From Synechococcus sp. WH 8109 (lineage in GTDB: Bacteria; Cyanobacteriota; Cyanobacteriia; PCC-6307; Cyanobiaceae), in NCBI RefSeq assembly GCF_000161795.2, contig NZ_CP006882.1:434001-498000 (forward strand): 64,000 nt of DNA, in the 5' to 3' direction. Of this stretch, positions 41,777-50,562 are shown piece after piece; the first letter of the stretch is position 1; every line of letters begins with the position of its first letter. The notes under the pieces are model-generated. The model saw only the letters and a program-made list of their open reading frames with translations. It made no database searches and was not told where the DNA came from. The position numbers and the translations under genes were made by a program.

Positions 41777-41825
41777 GAATTCAGACCGTGGCCTGGGTGC
41801 ACATTACGGCGATTCATCGGTTTTG

Positions 41826-41844
41826 GAGGGGTGGAATCCCACCC
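41826..41844. other. GC-rich hairpin between CP12 and ABC-F genes
   Basis: GGGGTGG-A-ATCCCACCCC forms a strong stem 50 bases upstream of the CP12 start. It has no T-run, so it is not a clear terminator. It could be a 5'-leader structure of CP12. Confidence 0.3.
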
Positions 41845-41914
41845 CATGACCATCCGACAACGTTGATCTGAAGTGGTGGTAGCCCTGGCTACAACAACGG
41901 CTCAAGATCGTTGA

Positions 41915-43816
41915 TCAGGGCGCCAATTCGCTGAGTTCCAGCCAGCGTTCTTCCGCCTGTTCAATGCGGGTGATGAGCTCAGCCAGATCGAGACTCAGCT
42001 TGGCCATGTCAGCGCCTTCCTGGGTCATCTGCTGTTCCAGCTCCTCTTTCTTCAGCTCCAGTTCAGGCAGCTGTTGATCAAGCGCCGCAAGCTCCTCGTT
42101 TTCCTTGAAGTTGCGACGCCGCAGACCATCGCGCTTGGTCTGGCCGCTGCGCTCTGGTTTTGGTATGGAGGGTTTGCTCGCCTGGCTTTGGCTGCGTTCC
42201 TCCTGGCGTTGCTGCTCCAGAAACGCGCTGTAGTTCCCTTCAAACCGATTGAGCCGTCCTTGGTCGAAACAGAACAGACGATCAACCGTGCGATCCAGGA
42301 AGTAACGGTCGTGGGAAACAACGATCACGCAACCTCGGAAGTCCTCAAGAAAATCCTCCAGAACGCTGAGGGTCTGAACATCTAGATCGTTGGTGGGTTC
42401 GTCCAACAGCAACACGTTGGGCGCCTGGATCAGCATTCGGCAGAGGGTGAGGCGGCGCCGCTCGCCTCCCGAGAGCTTGGCCAAGGGGCTGTGCTGCTGG
42501 GCCGGTGGAAACAAAAAGCGTTCCAGAAGCTGGGATGCGGTGACTTGCTGACCCCCCAGATCGATCCGGCTGGCGGCTTCTTCCACGAACTCGATCACTT
42601 TGCGATCGAGACCCTTGCCTTCGTTGAAGGCTTCGGTGTGCTGGTCCAGATAACCGATGTGAACGGTCTCCCCAAGCAGCAGCCTGCCTTGGGTTGGCTC
42701 GCGCCGTCCGGCGATGAGATCGAGCAGGGTGGATTTGCCGCTGCCGTTGGGGCCGATGATGCCGATTCGGTCTTCAGGGCTGAAGCTGTAGCTGAAGCCA
42801 TCGAGGAGTGGGCGACCGCCCGCGCTGCCATCGGCTGTGACCCCAACGGCTTCCGCTTCAATCACCTGTTTGCCGATGCGCCGGCTGATGCCGCTCATCT
42901 CCAGCTTTGCTTTGGCCTGATTGGGTTTCTGCTCGCGCATCGCTTCGATGCGTTGCAGTCGAGCCTTCTGTTTGGTACTGCGCGCCTTGGGGCCCTGGCG
43001 TAGCCAGGCCAACTCGCGGCGAAGCACGCTTTTGAACTTGGCTGCTGAGGCCGCTTCAGAGGCCTCTTCTTCTGCTTTGTGCTGCAGAAAGGTGCTGTAG
43101 TTCCCCTGATAGGTGCGGGCCTGGCCTCGGTCCACCTCCACCATCCGCCGCGTCACCCGATCGAGCACATAGCGGTCATGGGTGACCAGCACCAGAGCAC
43201 CGGGATAGCGATCCAGCCAGCTCTGCAGCCATTCCACGGCAGCGGCGTCGAGATGGTTGGTGGGCTCATCCAGCAGCAGCACATCGGGGCAGGCCACCAG
43301 GGCTGACGCCAGACCCACCCGTTTGCGGTATCCGCCGGAGAGGTCGTCGACCAGGCGCTGGAGATCGCTGATGCCCAATTTCTGCAGCACTTCCCGGCAT
43401 TGCTGCTCCAGGCTCCAGGCGTCCTCTTCATCCATCCGTTGGCTGAGCTGACCCAGCTCCGCCATCAGTGCTTCATTGCTGGGGTCTCTCGCGATGGCGT
43501 CGCTGAGGGCGCTGAAGCGCACCAGCAGATCCCGTTTGGCACCACAGCCCTCCAGCACCTGCTCCAGCACCGTGAGCCCTGGAGTGATCCGGCTCTCCTG
43601 ACCCACCAGCTCCACCCGAAGCCGGGGTGAGCAGCGGCGTTCCCCTTCACCAAGCGGTTCTTTCCCCGCAAGCACCTTCAACAGGGTGGATTTGCCGGCG
43701 CCATTGGGACCGATCAGTCCCAGCCGCTCTCCTTCACCGATGTGGAGATCGAGAGCGGAAAAGAGGGTGCGGATGCCGAAATCCTTGGCCGCACCCACCA
43801 GGCTGATCAGACTCAC
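41915..43816 (-). CDS. ABC-F family ATPase (Uup/Ettα-like)
   Basis: 633-residue soluble protein with two ABC domains and no membrane segments, the ABC-F layout that acts on ribosomes or DNA. Both Walker A sites are intact (GLIGPNGAGKSTLLKVLAG and GIIGPNGSGKSTLLDLIAG), as are both signatures (LSGGYRKRVGLASAL and LSGGERRRLTLCRML). A charged linker follows domain 1, and a coiled coil forms the C-terminus (about 570-633), as in Uup. The GTG at 43816 overlaps the upstream DUF2301 gene stop by four bases. The frame remains open to 44290, but that extension is an Arg/Pro-rich shadow. Confidence 0.92.
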   Translation of the reverse strand: MSLISLVGAAKDFGIRTLFSALDLHIGEGERLGLIGPNGAGKSTLLKVLAGKEPLGEGERRCSPRLRVELVGQESRITPGLTVLEQVLEGCGAKRDLLVRFSALSDAIARDPSNEALMAELGQLSQRMDEEDAWSLEQQCREVLQKLGISDLQRLVDDLSGGYRKRVGLASALVACPDVLLLDEPTNHLDAAAVEWLQSWLDRYPGALVLVTHDRYVLDRVTRRMVEVDRGQARTYQGNYSTFLQHKAEEEASEAASAAKFKSVLRRELAWLRQGPKARSTKQKARLQRIEAMREQKPNQAKAKLEMSGISRRIGKQVIEAEAVGVTADGSAGGRPLLDGFSYSFSPEDRIGIIGPNGSGKSTLLDLIAGRREPTQGRLLLGETVHIGYLDQHTEAFNEGKGLDRKVIEFVEEAASRIDLGGQQVTASQLLERFLFPPAQQHSPLAKLSGGERRRLTLCRMLIQAPNVLLLDEPTNDLDVQTLSVLEDFLEDFRGCVIVVSHDRYFLDRTVDRLFCFDQGRLNRFEGNYSAFLEQQRQEERSQSQASKPSIPKPERSGQTKRDGLRRRNFKENEELAALDQQLPELELKKEELEQQMTQEGADMAKLSLDLAELITRIEQAEERWLELSELAP

Positions 43817-44451
43817 GGCGTGCCAGCGGGCAGTTGACCGTCCAGATAAGCAAACACGCTTTTGTCGCCCACATCCGCTGCTGCTTCCATGCCGAATTTG
43901 CGCAGGGCCAGCAGCACCAGCAGCAACGCTGCACTTTCCAGTAAAGCCAGGCAGAAGGGGCCATTGATCAAGCCCACCAGATGCCCCAGCAGCGCTGCCG
44001 GCAGCAGCAAGGTGAGGCCGATGGCTTCGGGCCGTTGGAAGCAGAAAAACTCCTTGAAGCCGATGCCCGCCAAGGCGGCAAACAGCGGCCCTATGGCCAG
44101 GATCCACAGTGGCTGTTCCCGGAGGGCGGCGAGCGCTTCGGTGGGGCCGGCCTGCAGCAGCAGGGCCCCCCAACCGATGCAACCACTGAGCCAGAACAGT
44201 TGAAGGGCGCGGTGCAAGGGGCGGAGGTAGATGTGGATCCAGCGCAGTGCCAGGCCCAGGGCCGTGGCCATCGGCAGCACCCAGAGCCATGCCCAGGGGC
44301 TATCGGTCTGCCACCACTGCAGCACTCCTGCAGCGAGGCTGAGGCCGGTGATCAACAGGGCGATCCGATAGGAACGCACCTCCTGGCGATCGGCAGCGGT
44401 GATGGAGTAAGGGCCGTAGACACCTTCAAAGGTTGGATCTGCGCTGGTCAT
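43813..44451 (-). CDS. DUF2301-type membrane protein
   Basis: 212-residue integral membrane protein with about six hydrophobic segments. It opens FEGVYGPYSITAADRQEVRSYRIALL and contains ALAGIGFKEFFCFQRPEAIGLTLLLPA, consistent with the cyanobacterial and algal DUF2301 family. No function is known to me. It is overlapped by four bases at both ends, by the GST gene upstream and by the ABC-F gene downstream, so the three are translated as a coupled unit. Confidence 0.82.
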   Translation of the reverse strand: MTSADPTFEGVYGPYSITAADRQEVRSYRIALLITGLSLAAGVLQWWQTDSPWAWLWVLPMATALGLALRWIHIYLRPLHRALQLFWLSGCIGWGALLLQAGPTEALAALREQPLWILAIGPLFAALAGIGFKEFFCFQRPEAIGLTLLLPAALLGHLVGLINGPFCLALLESAALLLVLLALRKFGMEAAADVGDKSVFAYLDGQLPAGTP

Positions 44452-45422
44452 CCCGACGCTGCTGTGCTGTTAACCAGTGTGCTCAGGTCAGGACCGGCTG
44501 GAACGATGCCGCCGGGATTGAGGGGGAACAAGGCACCGAAGTAGTCGTTTCGCCAGGCGTTGCCGTCGCAGGTGTCCGCCACGCCCGGCAAGGCGTAAAA
44601 GCGTTGTCGCCATGCCCAGAGGTGTGGGTAGTGCCAGAGCGGCTGCCGAGTGCAGCCGAACAGGGGCGCATAGACCAGCTCCCAGCGGATCAAGGTGGGG
44701 AACAACCGCACGTCCGCCAGGGTCAGTGTTGTGCCGCACAGCCATGGACCATTGGTTTCGAGACTCTTCTCCACCGCAGCAAGGGCGGCGAAGAGATCGG
44801 CTTCAGCGCGGTCGTAGGCCGCTTGGTTGCGGGCGAAACCGCAGCGGTACACCCCATCGTTGATGGCCGGTTGCAGTCGCTGCTGCCAGGCATGGATCCT
44901 GTCGGTGGCTTCAGCCGGTGCCAGGTCTAAAACCGCGTCTTGATGGGGCCAGCGGTTCAACAGGTCCACCAGTGGTGCACTGTCATTGCCCAGCAGGGTG
45001 CGCGTCTTGGGATCCACCAGCACAGGAACGGTGGCCCGGTAGCTGGGGGGCGCGCCGCAGTGCTGATACAACTCCAGCAGCGTGTCGCACCCCTCCCAGG
45101 CTGGATTGAGGGCCCAGCGTCCAGCGTTGTGATCCGCCTGTGCCATCACGAGGGTGACGCTGTTGTGCAGATGGCGCAGCCGATGCACCAGCCAGGTGCG
45201 ATGGGCCCAGGGGCAACTGCGCCCGATCACCAGGATTGGTCGTTGGCCTGCGCTGCGCTGGAGCAGGTCTTCGGGGTTTAAAGCCGGCCGGGTGAGCGGA
45301 TCGCTGTTGGGGCGCGTGTAATTGCCGGCCGCATCGGCTGGGCCCAGCCCACCCATGAGCCGTTGCCATTGCCATCGCCAACTGCGACGGGCGGCCGTGA
45401 CAACGAAAGGTGGGATCGACAT
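44448..45422 (-). CDS. xi-class glutathione transferase (glutathionyl-hydroquinone reductase)
   Basis: 324-residue GST with the active-site cysteine in IGRSCPWAHRTWLV, the CPWA motif specific for xi-class enzymes that reduce glutathionyl-hydroquinones. The C-terminal helical domain contains YRCGFARNQAAYDRAEADLF and GTTLTLADVRLFPTLIRWE, also conserved in this class. A role in quinone detoxification is inferred from the family. First gene of the GST-DUF2301-ABC-F operon. Confidence 0.88.
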   Translation of the reverse strand: MSIPPFVVTAARRSWRWQWQRLMGGLGPADAAGNYTRPNSDPLTRPALNPEDLLQRSAGQRPILVIGRSCPWAHRTWLVHRLRHLHNSVTLVMAQADHNAGRWALNPAWEGCDTLLELYQHCGAPPSYRATVPVLVDPKTRTLLGNDSAPLVDLLNRWPHQDAVLDLAPAEATDRIHAWQQRLQPAINDGVYRCGFARNQAAYDRAEADLFAALAAVEKSLETNGPWLCGTTLTLADVRLFPTLIRWELVYAPLFGCTRQPLWHYPHLWAWRQRFYALPGVADTCDGNAWRNDYFGALFPLNPGGIVPAGPDLSTLVNSTAASG

Positions 45423-45492
45423 GGCGCGGTTTGGATCGCTTTCATCCTCGCTGTGACTCGTGCTTCAGTCAGAACTTGGTTCGCTGTGGTCC

Positions 45493-46407
45493 ATGAGCAG
45501 CTGTGGCGTTCTTGTGGTGGCCGGCACCCACGGCAATGAGGTCAATGCCCCTTGGTTGCTGCAGCAGTGGCAGGCCAACCCTGATTTGATCGACGTTGCT
45601 GGTTTGGCGGTACAGAAGGTGATCGGTAACCCGGAAGCGTTGCGCCGCCGCTGCCGTTACGTCGATCGTGACCTCAACCGCTGCTTCCTCCCGGAACAGT
45701 TAGAGCAGGAGGCCCCCGGCTTGGAGTTTCAGCGTGCAGGGGAACTCCTGCGGTTGCACGGCCCGAGCGGCGAGCAGCCTTGTGCTGTGGCCATCGATCT
45801 GCACAGCACCACAGCGGCCATGGGCAATTCCCTGGTGGTGTACGGCAGGCGTCCCGCTGATCTGGCCCTCGCGGCTTTGGTACAGGGAGCGCTCGGCCTT
45901 CCGATTTATCTGCACGAAGCCGATGCTCAGCAGACCGGCTTTCTTGTTGAATCCTGGCCCTGCGGCCTGGTGATCGAGGTGGGCCCTGTGCCGCAAGGTC
46001 TGCTCAATGCTCGGGTAGTTGAACAGACACGTCTTGGCTTGGAAACCTGCCTGAGGGCGATGGATCAGGCAAATCAGGGGTTGGCCCGGCTGCCGGATGC
46101 TCTGGTGGTTCACCGTCACTTGGGGAGTAGGGATCTTCCAAAGGCGGAGAACGGAGAGCCTCAGGCCCTTGTGCATCCCGAACTGCAGGGCCGCGATTGG
46201 CAGGACATCAGCTCAACCCAGGCCATGTTTCGTGCTGCGGATGGGACCGATCGTGGTCAAGCATGGGTTGATGGGGAGATTCCGGTGTTTGTGAATGAAG
46301 CGGCTTACGCAGAGAAAAGCATTGCTTTCTCCCTCACGCGCCGGGAGGTGTTGCCCGTGGATCCCACCTGGCTGCCGGCCTTGCAGCAGCTGCTCTCTGC
46401 GGCTTAA
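45493..46407 (+). CDS. aspartoacylase/succinylglutamate desuccinylase family
   Basis: 304-residue zinc carboxypeptidase-like hydrolase. Zinc ligands are seen as [13 protein letters not shown] (His, Glu) and [16 protein letters not shown] (His). The substrate arginine region is [14 protein letters not shown] and the catalytic glutamate lies in [12 protein letters not shown]. These match aspartoacylase, which releases acetate from N-acetylaspartate; in cyanobacteria the true acyl-amino acid substrate is not known to me. The ATG at 45493 is preferred to GTG at 45460. Confidence 0.88.
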   Translation: MSSCGVLVVAGTHGNEVNAPWLLQQWQANPDLIDVAGLAVQKVIGNPEALRRRCRYVDRDLNRCFLPEQLEQEAPGLEFQRAGELLRLHGPSGEQPCAVAIDLHSTTAAMGNSLVVYGRRPADLALAALVQGALGLPIYLHEADAQQTGFLVESWPCGLVIEVGPVPQGLLNARVVEQTRLGLETCLRAMDQANQGLARLPDALVVHRHLGSRDLPKAENGEPQALVHPELQGRDWQDISSTQAMFRAADGTDRGQAWVDGEIPVFVNEAAYAEKSIAFSLTRREVLPVDPTWLPALQQLLSAA

Positions 46408-46730
46408 CCGCAGGCCCATACACCTTTACCTTCTTGAGAGCAGATCAGATTGCTGGTCTGACCATTGGCCCAGTACATCCGCAATCGGTCGTCCTCGGTG
46501 CCGATCCGCAGGGTGAGGGATCGCAGAGGGCCGGCCGGGGTCTTGCTGTCTGCATCGCCGCCGGGAGACTTGAGGTGTTGCAGTTCCTGCTCCAGCTGGT
46601 TGATGCGTTGTTCCAGCTGTTCGATAGAAGCGCTTGCGTTTGGTTTGTCGCCGCTTGAGGTCACCAGTCCACAGCTGGTGAGACCAACCGACGTCAGCCC
46701 AAGACAAATCAGAGGAATCAAACGCTTCAT
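46404..46730 (-). CDS. small lipoprotein with coiled coil
   Basis: 108-residue predicted lipoprotein. The signal [20 protein letters not shown] ends with the lipobox LTSC. Residues 35-55 ([20 protein letters not shown]) form a heptad coiled coil. A C-terminal segment with Trp/Tyr and two cysteines follows. Anchored in a membrane facing the periplasm. No family recognised. It overlaps the end of the convergent aspartoacylase-type gene by four bases. Confidence 0.8.
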   Translation of the reverse strand: MKRLIPLICLGLTSVGLTSCGLVTSSGDKPNASASIEQLEQRINQLEQELQHLKSPGGDADSKTPAGPLRSLTLRIGTEDDRLRMYWANGQTSNLICSQEGKGVWACG

Positions 46731-46757
46731 GGGCCTGTCCTGATTGGCCCCAGCCTC

Positions 46758-46925
46758 TCAGCAGAACTGGCCCTGGGCCAGACGTTCACTCCAATAGACG
46801 GTTGCACCTTGAGCCTCCAGCTCCAGTCGCCTGTGGCGGGCCTGGGTCAGAGGAACGGTTTCCTCCAAGCGGTGGCCGGCTTGCATCCAGCGGATCAGAA
46901 CCAAAAGCGCCTTCGTGAGTCTCAT
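46758..46925 (-). CDS. small unknown protein, 55 aa
   Basis: An ATG frame of 56 codons on the minus strand: MRLTKALLVLIRWMQAGHRL..., ending ATVYWSERLAQGQFC. It is basic, probably helical, with one terminal cysteine and no clear membrane segment. It lies upstream of the lipoprotein gene and divergent from psbA. Its shortness hides it from usual length cut-offs; codon use looks normal for the window. Confidence 0.55.
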   Translation of the reverse strand: MRLTKALLVLIRWMQAGHRLEETVPLTQARHRRLELEAQGATVYWSERLAQGQFC

Positions 46926-46993
46926 GAATCTTAAGTCTTTCGAAAGCGTCGCTCTTCATGCCTGGGGCTCCTGAGCGTTGGTTTCGCAATCTG

Positions 46994-47090
46994 TGGACAC
47001 ACAGCGCAAACTTCCTTTACAATCCCGATCAGGCAGGGCTCTCCTGCCCTTCCTTAAACCGTTCCTTCGGGAACATTTCTTTCCGTTCTC
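46994..47090 (+). promoter_or_regulatory. psbA promoter and structured leader
   Basis: TGGACA (46994-46999), an 18-base spacer and TACAAT (47018-47023) form a good sigma-70-type promoter. The leader holds two hairpins: GGCAGG/CCTGCC near 47032-47048 and GTTCC-TTCG-GGAAC at 47061-47074, the latter capped by a UUCG tetraloop. The bases before the ATG are pyrimidine-rich (TTTCTTTCCGTTCTC), with no Shine-Dalgarno sequence. Leader structure in psbA mRNAs is known to affect stability and translation. Confidence 0.65.
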
Positions 47091-48170
47091 ATGACCACCA
47101 CCCTCCAGCAGCGCTCCGGCGCTTCCAGCTGGCAGGCCTTCTGTGAGTGGGTCACCTCCACCAACAACCGTCTCTATGTCGGTTGGTTCGGTGTGCTGAT
47201 GATCCCCACACTGCTGGCTGCCACCATCTGCTTCGTCATCGCTTTCGTCGCCGCTCCCCCGGTCGACATCGATGGCATCCGCGAGCCCGTCGCTGGCTCC
47301 CTGATCTACGGCAACAACATCATCTCTGGTGCTGTTGTTCCTTCCAGCAACGCCATCGGCCTGCACTTCTACCCCATCTGGGAAGCTGCTTCCCTCGATG
47401 AGTGGCTGTACAACGGCGGCCCCTTCCAGCTGGTTGTTTTCCACTTCCTCATCGGCATCTACGCCTACATGGGTCGTGAGTGGGAACTTTCCTACCGCCT
47501 GGGCATGCGCCCCTGGATCTGCGTTGCCTACAGCGCACCTGTCGCTGCAGCTTCTGCTGTCTTCCTGGTTTACCCCTTCGGTCAGGGTTCCTTCTCTGAC
47601 GCAATGCCCCTGGGCATCTCTGGCACCTTCAACTACATGTTGGTGTTCCAGGCCGAGCACAACATCCTGATGCACCCCTTCCACATGCTGGGCGTCGCAG
47701 GTGTTTTCGGCGGCAGCCTGTTCTCCGCCATGCACGGCTCCCTGGTGACCTCCTCCCTGGTGCGTGAAACCACCGAGAGCGAGTCCCAGAACTACGGCTA
47801 CAAGTTCGGCCAAGAGGAAGAGACCTACAACATCGTGGCTGCCCACGGTTACTTCGGTCGCCTGATCTTCCAATACGCCTCCTTCAACAACAGCCGTAGC
47901 CTTCACTTCTTCCTGGCTGCTTGGCCTGTTGTCGGCATCTGGTTCACCGCCCTCGGCGTGTCAACCATGGCCTTCAACCTGAACGGCTTCAACTTCAACC
48001 AGTCCATCCTTGATGGTCAGGGCCGCGTCCTGAACACCTGGGCTGATGTGCTGAACCGTGCCGGCCTCGGCATGGAAGTGATGCACGAGCGCAACGCTCA
48101 CAACTTCCCCCTCGACCTGGCTGCTGCTGAGTCCACTCCTGTGGCTCTGCAGGCTCCTGCCATCGGTTGA
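47091..48170 (+). CDS. psbA: photosystem II D1 protein, D1:2 (Glu130) form
   Basis: 359-residue reaction-centre protein of photosystem II with five membrane helices, binding P680 chlorophylls, pheophytin, QB and the Mn cluster. Residue 130 is glutamate (YMGREWELS), the marker of the high-light D1:2 isoform; D1:1 forms have Gln. The C-terminus HNFPLDLA (ending Ala344) is followed by a 15-residue extension, [15 protein letters not shown], that must be removed by CtpA. Marine Synechococcus carry several psbA copies; only one is in this window. Confidence 0.98.
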   Translation: MTTTLQQRSGASSWQAFCEWVTSTNNRLYVGWFGVLMIPTLLAATICFVIAFVAAPPVDIDGIREPVAGSLIYGNNIISGAVVPSSNAIGLHFYPIWEAASLDEWLYNGGPFQLVVFHFLIGIYAYMGREWELSYRLGMRPWICVAYSAPVAAASAVFLVYPFGQGSFSDAMPLGISGTFNYMLVFQAEHNILMHPFHMLGVAGVFGGSLFSAMHGSLVTSSLVRETTESESQNYGYKFGQEEETYNIVAAHGYFGRLIFQYASFNNSRSLHFFLAAWPVVGIWFTALGVSTMAFNLNGFNFNQSILDGQGRVLNTWADVLNRAGLGMEVMHERNAHNFPLDLAAAESTPVALQAPAIG

Positions 48171-48208
48171 TCTGGAATCAACAAACGATTCAGATCAACT
48201 GAATCGGA

Positions 48209-48236
48209 AAGCCCCCTCCTCGGAGGGGGCTTTTTG
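48209..48236 (+). terminator. psbA terminator
   Basis: GCCCCCTCC-TCG-GAGGGGGC followed by TTTTT, about 40 bases after the psbA stop. The stem is nine base pairs, strong and symmetrical. Confidence 0.93.
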
Positions 48237-48356
48237 TTGTGCTTTCAGAATTGAGCTCCAATCAACCATCAATAGCGAGGAGCCATCTGAGGTTCTCTCT
48301 GCACAACTCAGTGCGATGTGGAGGCTGCCAACCCCTCAGCAACGCTTTACGTCGAT

Positions 48357-48842
48357 TCAGCAGTGTGGAAGCGAGGCCACGGCAATCTCCGTGCCGACCA
48401 TTGAACTCACGGCACTGGGGTTGAGCTTGGCGTAGGTCGCGATATCACCTGCCGCCAGGGCGATGCCTGAATCAAACATGTTGGGCTCAAGTCGGGCGAC
48501 GATCTGTTCTGGCAAGTCCTCGACCACAAGCAATCCCTGACTGCGTGCGATTAGGCCCAATCCGATCGACAGGATCAAGGTGATCCCTGCTCCGACGACA
48601 AGGGTGATCAGTGATCGTGACAACAGCCTGGCCTGCTCGATCAGGATCGCGAACATCGCCACACGCAGCGGCAAGATTCACGGCGCCACAACCATGGCAC
48701 CGATAATTACAGCATTGTTTTCGGCGACTTGACCCACGCTGGCGCCAACCGTCAGAAGGATGAATGATTCGTTCAGCCGTGTTTCAGCGTCGTAACTGCG
48801 GTGCAGTTCTTCGTGACGATCTTTGTCTTCGAAAAGCGATTG
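48357..48842 (-). pseudogene. decayed DUF389 membrane protein gene
   Basis: Reading the minus strand in one frame gives LNESFILLTVGASVGQVAEN and NAVIIGAMVVAP, an in-frame TGA at 48678-48680, then ILPLRVAMFAILIEQARLLS, hydrophobic segments and LEPNMFDSGIALAAGDIATY. These are the ordered landmarks of DUF389 membrane proteins (VVIGAMLIAP..., then the LDL-IALAAG segment). The N-terminal part upstream of 48842 is cut by a TAA, and the C-terminus stops at SLPHC where the family continues for another membrane segment. So the gene is interrupted and truncated at both ends. An ORF of 105 codons (48357-48674) survives but is unlikely to make a working protein. Confidence 0.78.
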
Positions 48843-48870
48843 TTAATCAACAACCACGGCTGGCGTTGGT

Positions 48871-49665
48871 TCAGCTGCGTCGCCCCACAATTACTGGAGG
48901 TGTGCTCGCGTTGCTGCCCGGAAGGGCCGGCACCACCTCCGTTTGCCCATCCCATTTGTCGAGGAAAAGCTTGTAGAGGACCTGATCGTCAAGGCTCCGG
49001 TTGAGGGTGTCGTAGCGCAGGGCTTCCTGCTCAGCGATTTTTACTTCGGTCTGGGCGCGGAGCAGTTGCTGCTCTGCGATCTGTTTCTGTTCAATGGCAG
49101 CGCGATATTCCTCAGCGATCTGCAAGCCCGTGAGGTCAAGACCGCGCACTTCCACGTAATCAAATTTGTCGAGTTCTTCGGCGACAGTGCGCTCCACCAG
49201 GGAGGAGATGTCGTTCCATTCGGTGGCAATGGTGACGAGCTCGTACTGGGAGAAAACCGACTTTAGGGCTTTCAGCAAAGACGGCTGAATGATGCGGGGG
49301 TAGATCTCGCGGTCGTTGCCGGCAATCGTCCTGTAGATCCGTCCGGCTTCGTTGGGGCGAACGGCGTATTTCACGGTTGCGGTGGCTTCGATCACCTGGA
49401 GGTCCTTTGTGAGGGTGGCGAATTCCTCCGGTTTGACCTGGGTGCGCACATCAAAGGGATACACCGATTGAATGAACGGAATCTTGAGATTGAGGCCGGG
49501 GAGTCTTGATCCTCCGCTCACCTTGCCCAAGGTGGTGAGCACGGCAACTTTGCCGGCCGGAACGATAAACAGAGCCTGCCCCAACAACAACAGCGCGCTG
49601 AGAATGACGGCAACCACGACGGCGAGACTACTTGCGGGATCGTTGATCCGTCGTGGGGTTTGCAT
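48871..49665 (-). CDS. prohibitin-like SPFH-domain protein
   Basis: 264-residue membrane-anchored protein. A membrane segment (VVVAVILSALLLLGQALFIV) is followed by the SPFH domain: VPAGKVAVLTTLGKVSG, GLNLKIPFIQSVYPFDVRTQ, LTKDLQVIEATATVKYAV. A coiled coil near residues 190-235 (EQKQIAEQQLLRAQTEVKIAEQ) ends the protein. Prohibitins form large rings that scaffold membranes and regulate FtsH-type proteases. The ATG at 49665 is preferred; the frame is open to a TTG at 49740. Confidence 0.9.
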   Translation of the reverse strand: MQTPRRINDPASSLAVVVAVILSALLLLGQALFIVPAGKVAVLTTLGKVSGGSRLPGLNLKIPFIQSVYPFDVRTQVKPEEFATLTKDLQVIEATATVKYAVRPNEAGRIYRTIAGNDREIYPRIIQPSLLKALKSVFSQYELVTIATEWNDISSLVERTVAEELDKFDYVEVRGLDLTGLQIAEEYRAAIEQKQIAEQQLLRAQTEVKIAEQEALRYDTLNRSLDDQVLYKLFLDKWDGQTEVVPALPGSNASTPPVIVGRRS

Positions 49666-49768
49666 GATGCGCCGTGATCCTGAGTTGATGATGTCGGGTT
49701 TGCTCGTGCGCTGTTGGCTTATGGCCGGGTTCTCCGCCAAACCGACATCAACTGGATCTAGCGAATGC

Positions 49769-50047
49769 CTAGTTCAACCAAAGCGACTTAAAGGCTCTTG
49801 GGTATGAATCCCGCAGGGTCATCGAGGTCTCGCGGATGAAGGTGATGCACGCTTTGGATCCGTCGAAGACGTTCGCTTGAATCATCATCTGCATGGCTTG
49901 CTGAAGCGTATTTCCTTTGCCCAGGCTGGTGTCGATGATCTTCACCGCTTTGGCAGGTTCACAAGGACCTAGCTCCAGAGTGCTTGCTGCAGACGGGAGC
50001 ATGCTCAGAGCAATCGCTAGCAGCAGCAATCGGTTCAGGGCACGCAT
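49769..50047 (-). CDS. small secreted protein, 92 aa
   Basis: N-terminal signal peptide MRALNRLLLLAIALSMLPSAAS, then a mature part of about 70 residues with two cysteines (GPCEPAK and KACITF) that could form a disulfide, and a Met/Gln-rich helix (LQQAMQMMIQANVF). No family recognised. Located upstream of the SPFH gene on the same strand. Confidence 0.72.
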   Translation of the reverse strand: MRALNRLLLLAIALSMLPSAASTLELGPCEPAKAVKIIDTSLGKGNTLQQAMQMMIQANVFDGSKACITFIRETSMTLRDSYPRAFKSLWLN

Positions 50048-50283
50048 CTGGTCGAGATCTTGTGTTGCTGCACGGAGCCTATGGCGTGGGTCTGACTCTT
50101 GTCTGACAAAGTTGTTTTTTTGATTTCACTGGCCTGGGTCAGACCCTGAAGCAGTCTCCAGTTCACTGAGATGAGTCAGATCCGTGAACAAAGTTGTGCA
50201 GATGTGGCTTACCTCCTCTACATGGACATGCTCCTTGGCCATGTGAGCTCTGCAGACAGGACTGACTTGTCATGAAGAAGTCA

Positions 50284-50307
50284 TAAAAAACCTCCGTTGA
50301 ACGGAGG
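50284..50307 (-). terminator. minus-strand terminator
   Basis: On the minus strand CCTCCGTT-CAACGGAGG is followed by TTTTTT. No protein gene lies directly upstream on this strand, so it may end a transcript starting within 50310-50600, possibly antisense to the candidate RNA there. Confidence 0.6.
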
Positions 50308-50320
50308 AATAAGCCAAGTA

Positions 50321-50540
50321 ATCCCCATCACCCGGCTTTTCAATAAGTGTAGTGCTTCTCGTCAAGTTTGTGCAGCTGATCCACCAGATGTGGTGGATTG
50401 AATTTCACAAAACACCGCTTGGCTGCAGCTTTTCCACAGGAAGGTGGAAAACTTTGGCAGTCCGTGTTGTCGCCGTTTCTTCAAAAGGCCTGCAATCACT
50501 GGATCGTTCGGGTAAGCTGTGGATATCCCCATCACCCGGC
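50321..50540. repeat. 16-bp direct repeat
   Basis: ATCCCCATCACCCGGC occurs at 50321-50336 and again at 50525-50540, 204 bases apart, framing most of the hairpin-rich interval. The second copy runs into the stem of a terminator hairpin. Confidence 0.6.
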
Positions 50541-50562
50541 CGCCCATTTGTGGCGGCTTTTT
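50360..50562 (+). ncRNA. candidate small RNA with three hairpins and terminator
   Basis: The interval 50048-50603 has no supported gene, but this part is full of structure. ATCCACC/GGTGGAT (50379-50398) and TTTTCCAC-AGGAAG-GTGGAAAA (50430-50451) are perfect stems. GCCGCC-CATTTGT-GGCGGC followed by TTTTT (50539-50562) is a good rho-independent terminator. Since no upstream + strand gene explains the terminator, a small RNA transcript is the simplest reading. It could also be a leader attenuator of the gene at 50604. The 5' end is a guess. Confidence 0.5.
50539..50562 (+). terminator. terminator of the candidate RNA or attenuator
   Basis: Stem GCCGCC (50539-50544) with GGCGGC (50552-50557), seven-base loop, then five T residues. 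It lies 41 bases before the start of the next + strand gene. Confidence 0.75.

Noticed and set aside
43817-44290. 158-residue N-terminal extension of the ABC-F protein
   Set aside because: Arg/Pro/Ala-rich shadow of the DUF2301 gene; the family start is at the GTG overlapping that gene's stop.
46956-47906. 316-codon minus-strand ORF opposite psbA
   Set aside because: Shadow of psbA, whose + strand product is an intact D1 protein.
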